The notes beneath the pieces were generated by a model. That model did no database searches. It had not been told where the DNA came from and saw only the letters and a list, made by a program, of their open reading frames with translations. From contig MZGO01000011.1 in assembly GCA_002084985.1 (NCBI GenBank), positions 1 through 13,656 on the forward strand: DNA of 13,656 nucleotides. Reading direction: 5' to 3'. A program made the position numbers and the translations under genes. The DNA comes from Thermotoga sp. 4484_232 (GTDB lineage Bacteria; Thermotogota; Thermotogae; Thermotogales; Thermotogaceae). This document shows positions 8,369 to 13,656 of this stretch, piece after piece. Positions within the stretch are counted from its first letter, which is position 1. Each line of letters starts with the position of its first letter.

Positions 8369-9312
8369 TTCTTCGCAGCGTGTTCTATAGCTATGGCTGC
8401 ATCGGCAGCGGCAGTTATTATCTGTCTCAAATTCTTCTGTCTGACATCTCCAACTGCGTATATTCCCTTCGTTTTGGTCTCCATGTTCTCATCGGTTACA
8501 ACGTATCCATATCTATCGATTTCAGCTAGGCCTTCCAAAATTTTCGAATTTGGGTCCAACCCCACGAATATGAAAACGCCATCTGTCTTCAGAACTTTTT
8601 CCTCTCCCGTCTTAACGTTCTGGACCACAACTTCTCTTACCTTCTCATCGCCTCTTATCTCTTTAAGGGTTGAATTGTACCAAACCTCTATCTTTGGATT
8701 GCTTAAAACCCTCTCTTGTAAGGTTTTCGCAGCCGTTAGGGTCTCCAGAAGCTGTATCATGGTGATCTTGTTCACTATGTTGGCGAGAAACGTTGATTCG
8801 TCACAGGCGCTATCTCCTCCCCCAACGACCACTATATCTTTCCCGGAGAACAGGTAACCATCACATGTTGCGCAGTATGAAACACCCTTACCGTTGAACT
8901 CTTCCTCTCCGGGAATTCCCAATTTCTTGGGGTTCGCACCTGTTGCCACGATCACCACTTTGGCTTTCGTTTCTTTTCCATCGTCCAGAATGATCTTTTT
9001 GAACTCACCTTCGACTTCTATCTTCGTAGCCGCTGCATTGTAAAACTCCGCTCCAAATTGTCTGGCATGTTCTACAAATTTGCTGGCGAGTTCCTCACCC
9101 TTCACACCAGGAAAACCCGGGTAGTTCTCAACAAGATGTGTCAAGTTCACGTAGCCACCTTCTATATCCCTTTCAATGACGACCACGGAAAGTCCTGCTC
9201 TCCTTGCGTATATCGCTGCGGTGAGACCACCTGGCCCTCCACCAATCACCGCAACATCGTACTTTTCTTTGAGCTCCTTCGATTCTTTGGAGCTTATTTC
9301 GAAAAATTCCAC
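8356..9312 (-). CDS. trxB: Thioredoxin reductase-type flavoprotein (TrxB), probably NADH-tolerant
   Basis: FAD enzyme that passes electrons from NAD(P)H to a thioredoxin-fold protein, very likely the disulfide oxidoreductase encoded just upstream. The 318 residues show the FAD loop VIGGGPGGLTAA (22-33), ENYPGF (62-67), the redox pair C147-A-T-C150 in YCATCDG, a second nucleotide loop VVGGGDSACDE (162-172), and the closing FAD motif GIYAVGDV (283-290). The HRR-type motif after the second Rossmann strand, which grips the NADPH 2'-phosphate in E. coli TrxB, is replaced by IQLLETLTA (186-194), so NADPH preference is doubtful. Start is GTG 9312 behind AGGGGTGA (9319-9326), which contains the stop of the PDO tail. 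Its 3' end overlaps ftsI by 13 bases. Confidence 0.93.
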   Translation of the reverse strand: MEFFEISSKESKELKEKYDVAVIGGGPGGLTAAIYARRAGLSVVVIERDIEGGYVNLTHLVENYPGFPGVKGEELASKFVEHARQFGAEFYNAAATKIEVEGEFKKIILDDGKETKAKVVIVATGANPKKLGIPGEEEFNGKGVSYCATCDGYLFSGKDIVVVGGGDSACDESTFLANIVNKITMIQLLETLTAAKTLQERVLSNPKIEVWYNSTLKEIRGDEKVREVVVQNVKTGEEKVLKTDGVFIFVGLDPNSKILEGLAEIDRYGYVVTDENMETKTKGIYAVGDVRQKNLRQIITAAADAAIAIEHAAKNYFG

Positions 9313-9318
9313 GGTTTA

Positions 9319-9898
9319 TCACCCCTTAGCCAGTCTTAGTACCTGTTCTACAAACTCTTTTTCAGGATAGGCTCCTATGAAGAATCTGTTTGGATCTCTA
9401 TCTATGACAATATGTGGAACCGGCTCTAGGACAATATGGACACGTTGGTGTTATGAAAACACTTATCCTCAGGGGTTCCTTTATTTCAGATAACCTCTCT
9501 ATGGAATCCTGAGATAGACTCGGTTTTGCTCCCTTTGAAAAGACCATGATGGTTTGAAGAAGTGTTGGAAATTCATGTCCAGAAGGTATACCATAGAATC
9601 TAACACCAAGATCTTTCCCATCTTTCGTGAGAATGATGGTTGCAGGCACCATTTCCACGCTGTACTTTTCAACTTCTTCCTTGTCCTCATCGATATCTTT
9701 CACCTCAAGAGCTATTCTCGGGTCTATGGATGCAAGTTCCTCCAAAACCTGTTTTGTCAGTTCACAATATTGACATCTTGTTTCATCTTCGGCCTTGAAG
9801 AAGACTATTTTCACTTCATCCTCCATTTCCTTATCGAACATTTCTTTAATTACTTTTACGTCTTTTTCACGTAATATAGCCACTGAAATCACCTCCAA
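9319..9898 (-). pseudogene. Protein disulfide oxidoreductase (glutaredoxin-like, two thioredoxin folds), broken by an internal deletion and frameshift
   Basis: Cytoplasmic dithiol oxidoreductase of thermophiles with two tandem thioredoxin folds, normally about 220 residues. Real start is GTG 9883 (AILREKDVKVIKEMF); TTG 9898 lies on the ribosome site. Fold 1 is complete: C37-Q-Y-C40, cis-proline P80 in MVPAT. Fold 2 begins normally (LRISVFITPTCPYCPRA, C148 and C151) but the frame then reads GSTYCHR and stops at 9398-9400 after 161 residues. In another frame, immediately from about 9420, the expected family C-terminus follows (VPHIVIDRD, then FIGAYPEKEFVEQVLRLAKG, stop 9319-9321). About 40 residues between CPYCPRA and VP are missing, and the frame change means the lost length is 2 modulo 3. 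Either a recent mutation or an assembly fault. The gene sits six bases before trxB, its natural reductase. Confidence 0.85.
9889..9896 (-). promoter_or_regulatory. Ribosome binding site of the PDO gene
   Basis: GGAGGTGA on the minus strand, five bases before GTG 9883. It overlaps a possible TTG start at 9898, which makes GTG 9883 the likely start. Confidence 0.75.
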
Positions 9899-9926
9899 AT
9901 ATATTCTACTAATTTGATCTAAATTT

Positions 9927-10418
9927 TTATCTCATTCTCAGTAACGATATTGTGACACCACCTACAACTAAGATGAAACCCACGATGAACATATTCAGGA
10001 TATGCATGTTCAAAATCAGAAGATGAAAAATAAAGAGTATAATTAGAGGTTCCAGAAAAACTGTCTTCAAATTTCTTTTCAAATATCCCCAAGAATATTC
10101 TCTTTTGTCATACCCCATTGAGAGATACATCAATCTGAATCTTCTGTTTTCATTTCTGAGGACTTTAGAGGAGCAGTTCAGAAAAAAGAAACATGACAAA
10201 ATGAATATGAGTGGGTATTTAACGAGTGGTAAGGAAAACGCAACATGCTCTATTAGAAGTAAGAGACCTATCGTTGTGAACTCATTAAATATTTCAAAAG
10301 GCTTGAAAATGTCCCTTTTTTTCCTAAGCAGGGCCATGTAGAAAAACAATAGAGATAGAAATCCTCCCCCCAGAGAACAAAGAGTGAGATTCAGCATGGT
10401 TAGGATTGTCTCTTTCAT
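9927..10418 (-). CDS. Hypothetical membrane protein, 163 residues
   Basis: I do not recognise a family. The product is very hydrophobic, with probable membrane helices at about 11-31, 48-63, 65-82, 120-137 and 140-160, and a basic loop between (about 84-118: [30 protein letters not shown]). No catalytic motif or signal is visible. The MGYDKREY segment faintly recalls the coupling loop of FtsX-type permeases, but the protein is too short and the likeness too slight to name it. Its ATG overlaps the TGA of the slipin gene (ATGA, 10415-10418), so it is translated with that gene, and may act with the slipin/NfeD pair. T. maritima appears by tag count to have one gene at this position. Confidence 0.75.
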   Translation of the reverse strand: MKETILTMLNLTLCSLGGGFLSLLFFYMALLRKKRDIFKPFEIFNEFTTIGLLLLIEHVAFSLPLVKYPLIFILSCFFFLNCSSKVLRNENRRFRLMYLSMGYDKREYSWGYLKRNLKTVFLEPLIILFIFHLLILNMHILNMFIVGFILVVGGVTISLLRMR

Positions 10419-11298
10419 TCTTCTTGTTTCCCTTCCTCTTTCTTGAAGATCTCAGATATGGCCCCAAGACTTGCAAGGATCGAGCTCGCTTCCATGGGCA
10501 GAAATATTTTCGTTGCTTTCCCATTTGCTATTTCCTTCAAAGCCTCTAGATACCTTATGGTTATGAGGTCTCCTGTTGGTTTTCCTTCATGAATCGCGTT
10601 GAATATCTTCAGTATCGCCTCGGCTTGACCTTCTGCCTCCACTATAACCTTGTACTTGTTGGCTTCTGCAACCTTTCTGATGGCCTCTGCTTGGCCTTCC
10701 GCCCTCAGTATCGCAGCGTTTCTTTCACCTTCGGCTTTCAGAATTTGTGCTTGTTTTATACCCTCTGCTTCAAGAATTGCCGCTCTTTTAGTTCTTTCAG
10801 CCTTCATTTGTTTACTCATCGCTTCCATGATATCCTGTGGTGGGTCGATCTTCTTTATCTCGACTCTCGTTATCCTCACACCCCATTTATCGGTCGCTTC
10901 ATCCAAGACTGCTCTGAGTTTAGCATTTATTTGCTCTCTCCTATCACGTTTCTTAGATTGGTCTGAGCAAGCTTTATAGTTGCCACTTCAAAATTTCGAA
11001 CGTTGTAAATCACCCTGTAAGCATCCGTCACTTCGTAATAGATCACGGCATCCACCGTCACAACGACGTTATCTTTGGTTATCACTTCTTGAGGAGGAAC
11101 ATCGATAACTTTCTCTCTCATATCCACTCTTATCATTCTTTCAAAGAACGGTATGATGAAATGAAGACCGGATCCAACCTCTCTTTTGAACTTTCCAAGC
11201 CTTTCGATCAAACCCCTCTCATAGGGTCTAACTATCCTTATAGCACTTGCTGCAAACACTATGAGGAAAAACGCTATTACAACAAGAAGAATCAGCAT
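10415..11298 (-). pseudogene. Slipin/stomatin-like SPFH (band 7) membrane protein, split by a small deletion with frameshift
   Basis: Membrane scaffold protein that oligomerises at the inner membrane and forms microdomains, usually with NfeD. The N-terminal part (ATG 11298 to TAA 10927, 123 residues) has one membrane helix (1-20), the [17 protein letters not shown] motif and most of the SPFH domain ([20 protein letters not shown]), ending [14 protein letters not shown]. The frame then reads SK-stop. The remainder is intact in another frame from about 10940 to TGA 10415: [20 protein letters not shown], the [19 protein letters not shown] segment and a long AEG-rich coiled coil (ILEAEG, ILKAEG, ILRAEG repeats). 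The family has about nine residues (a MELDQTLTS-like stretch) between GE and RE, absent here, so about 31 bases are lost at a GAGAG repeat. The rear half has no ribosome site or helix of its own. Lesion or assembly fault; the encoded family is certain. Confidence 0.88.
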
Positions 11299-11300
11299 GA

Positions 11301-11732
11301 TTACCCCTCCTTTCTTCTGACGACAACGTGTGCCCCTTCAACCTTGACGACCATGACTTTCTTCCCTTTCTCTATAACCTCATCATTTTCAGATAGCGCT
11401 CTCCATCTGTCACCGTTAACCTTTATGACGCCCGTTCCTTTAACGTTGTCTATTCTCTCTATAACCAACGCCTCTTTCCCCACGATCTCGTCCACGTTTA
11501 TTTTTCTTGGCGATTCTCCAACGAGCTTTTTTGCTAAGGGTCTTGTAAGAAGAACAAGAACTCCCGATGTCACGAGGAAGACAATGGTTTGTGGAACGAC
11601 CCCCCAGAACCATGATGTGAGTCCTGCCACCACAGCCCCCACTCCAAACCAGAAGATGAAGAAAGATGGTATAAAGATCTCCGCTATCATCAATATGAGC
11701 CCCAGAACTATCCAGAATATGAAATTGCTCAT
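11301..11732 (-). CDS. NfeD-like membrane protein, short form (membrane helices plus OB fold)
   Basis: Partner of the slipin gene two bases downstream; NfeD and SPFH proteins are almost always encoded together and are thought to act in membrane microdomains. The 143 residues have an N-terminal helix (5-27, [18 protein letters not shown]), one or two further helices (29-43 and 48-64), and a C-terminal soluble OB-fold domain from about 82 ([11 protein letters not shown], then [16 protein letters not shown] at 98-112, and [16 protein letters not shown]). It lacks the N-terminal ClpP-like serine protease domain of long NfeD proteins, so it is the short type with no proteolytic role. Start ATG 11732 follows AGGAGG (11741-11746) at eight bases. 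Confidence 0.9.
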   Translation of the reverse strand: MSNFIFWIVLGLILMIAEIFIPSFFIFWFGVGAVVAGLTSWFWGVVPQTIVFLVTSGVLVLLTRPLAKKLVGESPRKINVDEIVGKEALVIERIDNVKGTGVIKVNGDRWRALSENDEVIEKGKKVMVVKVEGAHVVVRRKEG

Positions 11733-11746
11733 CTGTCAAACCTCCT

Positions 11747-12589
11747 TCAGATGATGAATTCCTTCTCAGGATCGACATACATCACTTCAACGCCTTTTAG
11801 ATCTTTGAAATACTTCTTGATATATTTCTCGATCCTCCCGATGTACCTCGTCGATATGTGGTAAAGAATGACTTTTCTGACGCCTGCCTTCTTTACTATC
11901 TCCACAACTTCCTCTATAGAAGCATGATTCTTGATCCTTCTATCCTTGGAGTTAAGGAATGTACATTCATGGATTAACAGATCTGTCCCTTCCGCTTCCT
12001 TCGGATCGATAGCCAGAGAATCCCCCGTTATGGTTAGAATCTTCTTTTCATACTCCTCGGTCACGAAATCCTTCCCCATCTCTTTTACGAGTCTCACTAT
12101 TTGCTTTTCATCGAGGTTCTTAAATTCCTCCTTTAGTTTCCTCCTGACTTCGAAGAGATGGTATCCAACACTTTTTTCATTACTGGTGTGCTTCGTTTTG
12201 AAAGGAACAATGAACCTCTTAAATCCCCCAGCATCCCTTAAAAAAATCTTCTCGCCAGGTTCAACAGGTTTGGCTTCGAAAGCGAATCTGAGGTCGGAGT
12301 TCGCTTTTAGAATAAAATTTATATACTCCTCAATCGCGTTGTTTCCTTTAGGATAATGCACTATCAAGGGTTTCTCTCTGTCCCCCATAGCGTTGTTCCT
12401 TGCGTTTATTATTCCCCAAAGCCCCGCTATGTGGTCAACGTGACCGTGAGTTAAAAAGATCCTTTTGAACGCAAATACCTTCGTCGCCATCCTCGTTGAA
12501 ACACCTTCTCCCGCATCGAAAAGGATCCTTTCAGGAGCGTAGTACACCCACGTTGAAAAAAGCGCTTTAGAATATATCCAAAGCTCCAT
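11747..12589 (-). CDS. rnz: tRNase Z (ribonuclease Z), Thermotoga-type
   Basis: Zinc-dependent endonuclease of the metallo-beta-lactamase fold that trims the 3' trailer of pre-tRNAs. The 280 residues equal the length of the T. maritima enzyme (TM0864) and resemble it closely from memory (SKALFSTW, YYAPERILFDAGEGVST, HGHVDHIAGLWG). Metal ligands are H48, H50, D52 and H53 in THGHVDH, H134 in FKTKHTS, D190 in ITGDSLA and H222 in KNHAS/H244 in LYHISTRY, all present. The Thermotoga enzyme is known to cut after the encoded CCA rather than at the discriminator base; the same is expected here. ATG 12589 is one base from the rplI stop, with GGAGG inside rplI, so translation is coupled to L9. Confidence 0.96.
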   Translation of the reverse strand: MELWIYSKALFSTWVYYAPERILFDAGEGVSTRMATKVFAFKRIFLTHGHVDHIAGLWGIINARNNAMGDREKPLIVHYPKGNNAIEEYINFILKANSDLRFAFEAKPVEPGEKIFLRDAGGFKRFIVPFKTKHTSNEKSVGYHLFEVRRKLKEEFKNLDEKQIVRLVKEMGKDFVTEEYEKKILTITGDSLAIDPKEAEGTDLLIHECTFLNSKDRRIKNHASIEEVVEIVKKAGVRKVILYHISTRYIGRIEKYIKKYFKDLKGVEVMYVDPEKEFII

Positions 12590-12590
12590 A

Positions 12591-13040
12591 TCATTCCTCC
12601 TTCACTAGTTCTATTTCTACTGTTCCTTTCACCCCTCCTGGTAACCTCATTTCGATTTCGTATTTCCCCAATTCTTTCAACGGTTTCTCGAGCTTTATCC
12701 ATCTTTTGTCAACATCTATACCTGTCAGCTCCGAAAGTTTCTCGGCTATGACATTCCCTGTCAAAGATCCAAAAAGTTTCCCAGACCCTCCAGCTTTAAC
12801 CGTTATTTTATGAACCCTTTTCTTCAACTCCTTCAGTATACCCTCACTTCTCTTCCTTATCCTTTCTTCTTTCTTCATTCTCATCTTCAACTCGTTTTCC
12901 ATACTCTTTAAAGCCCCTTCATCCAATTCTCTGGCGAGCTTTCTCGGTATTAAATAGTTTCTCGCATAACCATCCGCCACTTCTTTTACATCACCTTTCT
13001 TGCCCAGTCTTGGCACATCTTTTAAAAGAATTACCTTCAA
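12591..13040 (-). CDS. rplI: 50S ribosomal protein L9
   Basis: Large-subunit protein at the base of the L1 stalk that helps keep the reading frame. The 149 residues match the usual length: N-terminal 23S-binding domain with the signature MKVILLKDVPRLGKKGDV and VADGYARNYLIPRKLA (21-36), a long charged connecting helix (about 40-75, MENELKMRMKKEERIRK), and a C-terminal domain (GSGKLFGSLTGNVIAEKL, ending VEIELVKEE). The start is TTG 13040 with GGAGGTGA four bases before it. L9 often sits with rpsF, ssb and rpsR; here it leads an operon with tRNase Z instead and lies behind its own promoter. Confidence 0.98.
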   Translation of the reverse strand: MKVILLKDVPRLGKKGDVKEVADGYARNYLIPRKLARELDEGALKSMENELKMRMKKEERIRKRSEGILKELKKRVHKITVKAGGSGKLFGSLTGNVIAEKLSELTGIDVDKRWIKLEKPLKELGKYEIEMRLPGGVKGTVEIELVKEE

Positions 13041-13044
13041 TTTA

Positions 13045-13052
13045 TCACCTCC
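13045..13052 (-). promoter_or_regulatory. Ribosome binding site of rplI (TTG start)
   Basis: GGAGGTGA on the minus strand ends four bases before TTG 13040. The full eight-base match to the 16S 3' end compensates for a weak start codon. Confidence 0.75.
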
Positions 13053-13055
13053 GCT

Positions 13056-13085
13056 TTCGATTCCTCGTTACAATTATCCTATACT
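13056..13085 (+). promoter_or_regulatory. Possible promoter of tatD
   Basis: TATACT (13080-13085) is a five-of-six -10 box on the plus strand; a weak TTCGAT (13056-13061) lies 18 bases before it. The -10 box lies one base from that of the divergent rplI promoter, so the two would compete for polymerase. Weak -35 box, hence tentative. Confidence 0.4.
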
Positions 13086-13102
13086 CTTAGGAAGAGGGTC
13101 AA
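13073..13102 (-). promoter_or_regulatory. Probable sigma-A promoter of the rplI operon
   Basis: Read on the minus strand, TTGACC (13097-13102) is followed after 18 bases by GATAAT (13073-13078), four- and five-of-six matches. Transcription would start near 13066, giving a leader of about 25 bases that carries the rplI ribosome site. It appears to drive the whole seven-gene minus-strand operon, as no gap inside that operon exceeds about 45 bases. Confidence 0.6.
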
Positions 13103-13132
13103 GTTGAGGAAATGTATCAATTAGATCCCCCT

Positions 13133-13140
13133 GGAGGTGA
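13133..13140 (+). promoter_or_regulatory. Ribosome binding site deciding the TTG start of tatD
   Basis: GGAGGTGA ends four bases before TTG 13145, the same spacing as at rplI. An in-frame ATG at 13112 would add 11 residues before the conserved LLDTHAH motif and has only a poorly spaced GAGG, so TTG 13145 is preferred. Confidence 0.75.
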
Positions 13141-13144
13141 AATT

Positions 13145-13656
13145 TTGAAACTTTTAGATACACACGCGCATATTCACTTTCATCAATTCGATAAGGACAG
13201 GAAAGATGTTATAAGAAGGATCGAGGAAAAACTTGAACTCGTTATAAACGTTGGTATAGATGTCGAAGATTCAAAAAAGGCCTTGAAGATAGCAAAAAAG
13301 AGCAAGAAAATACTGTGTTCGGTAGGAATACATCCTCACAACGCAAAAGATACTGACAGAAACCACCTCGACATGCTGAAAGATCTGGCAGATTCAGAAA
13401 AAGTTGTTGCCGTTGGTGAAACGGGCCTCGATTACTACAGAAATTTTTCTCCCAAAGATGATCAGATAAGAATTTTTGTAGAACAGATTAAGATAGCCAG
13501 GGAACTGGAAAAACCCCTGATAATTCATGCGAGAGATTCTTTCGGAGATGTCTATTCTATACTCTCCAGAGAGACTCTTCCGAAACGAAGAGGAGTTATA
13601 CACGCTTTCTCTGGAGATTACACATGGGCCAGAAAATTCGTGGACTTGGGATTCTA
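13145..13656 (+). CDS. tatD: TatD-family metal-dependent hydrolase / DNase (3' end outside window)
   Basis: Cytoplasmic TIM-barrel hydrolase of the amidohydrolase superfamily; TatD proteins act as metal-dependent 3'-5' DNases and possibly D-aminoacyl-tRNA deacylases. The first 170 residues are visible: metal ligands H7 and H9 in LDTHAHIHFHQFD, SVGIHPH (59-65), E92 in AVGETGLDYYR, H128 in PLIIHARDS and H153 in VIHAFSGD. The last metal-binding aspartate lies beyond the window. The pattern of residues resembles remembered T. maritima TM0667. The TTG start is set by a GGAGGTGA site. It is transcribed away from rplI. Confidence 0.94.
   Translation, partial: MKLLDTHAHIHFHQFDKDRKDVIRRIEEKLELVINVGIDVEDSKKALKIAKKSKKILCSVGIHPHNAKDTDRNHLDMLKDLADSEKVVAVGETGLDYYRNFSPKDDQIRIFVEQIKIARELEKPLIIHARDSFGDVYSILSRETLPKRRGVIHAFSGDYTWARKFVDLGF

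Noticed and set aside
8396..8409. GCTGC-ATCG-GCAGC hairpin as a terminator for ftsI
   Set aside because: Only five base pairs, within the trxB coding sequence (alanine-rich AADAA), and no T-run follows.
9398..9424. Programmed +1 frameshifting in the PDO gene
   Set aside because: No known +1 slip codon is present, and a shift cannot supply the missing 40 or so residues of the second fold.
10927..10942. Programmed -1 frameshifting to join the slipin halves
   Set aside because: The bases at the junction (GAGAGAGC AAATAA) contain no X-XXY-YYZ slippery heptamer, and a shift would still leave about nine conserved residues missing.
11089..11754. Plus-strand open frame of 221 codons opposite nfeD and slipin
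   Set aside because: Antisense to well-conserved genes; serine/threonine/proline-rich low-complexity translation with no plausible start site.
13112..13144. ATG 13112 as the tatD start
   Set aside because: Poorly spaced ribosome site and an 11-residue extension before the conserved LLDTHAH motif, while TTG 13145 has a full GGAGGTGA.

Overview
The window is a 13.7 kb stretch of a bacterial chromosome, most probably from the Thermotogales (Thermotoga or a near relative such as Pseudothermotoga). The clue is protein resemblance from memory: RsmH, tRNase Z, the CXXC disulfide oxidoreductase, thioredoxin reductase and TatD all read like the Thermotoga maritima proteins, but differ enough that this is another species. 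Remembered T. maritima locus tags (tRNase Z TM0864, TrxB TM0869, RsmH TM0872) give the same number of gene steps as seen here, so the middle of the window looks syntenic. Codon use rich in AGA/AGG/ATA, strong GGAGGTGA ribosome sites and frequent GTG/TTG starts fit the same group.

Layout. (1) 1-5276, plus strand: a peptide/nickel-type (family 5) ABC importer in the order permease C (cut by the window edge), ATPase D, ATPase F, secreted substrate-binding protein, a GC-rich stem-loop, then permease B. (2) 5277-5423: an AT-rich spacer with a 7-bp inverted repeat and a near-consensus sigma-A promoter. (3) 5424-8368, plus strand: a short division and cell-wall cluster, rsmH, an FtsL-like gene and ftsI with a PASTA domain. 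(4) 8356-13040, minus strand: an apparent seven-gene operon read from the right: rplI (L9), tRNase Z, short NfeD, slipin/stomatin, a small unknown membrane protein, protein disulfide oxidoreductase (PDO) and thioredoxin reductase. The 3' ends of ftsI and trxB overlap by 13 bases. (5) From 13145, plus strand: the start of tatD, divergent from rplI and sharing a roughly 100-base promoter region. No gap without a gene exceeds about 150 bases. I see no tRNA or rRNA gene, CRISPR array, insertion sequence or phage gene.

How the genes work together. The importer takes a peptide, or possibly an oligosaccharide as in several Thermotoga systems, from the periplasm. The rsmH-ftsL-ftsI group serves ribosome methylation and septal peptidoglycan synthesis. 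The minus-strand operon mixes translation (L9, tRNA 3' processing), a membrane-microdomain pair (NfeD plus slipin) and a cytoplasmic thiol-disulfide pair (PDO plus TrxB).

The most striking point is that two genes of the minus-strand operon are broken by what look like short deletions that also shift the frame. The slipin gene has lost about 30 bases in a GAGAG repeat. The PDO gene has lost roughly 40 codons between its second CXXC motif and its C-terminal strand. Both remaining halves are well conserved, so either the lesions are very recent or they are assembly errors. I found no clear evidence of a wholly new biological system in this window.
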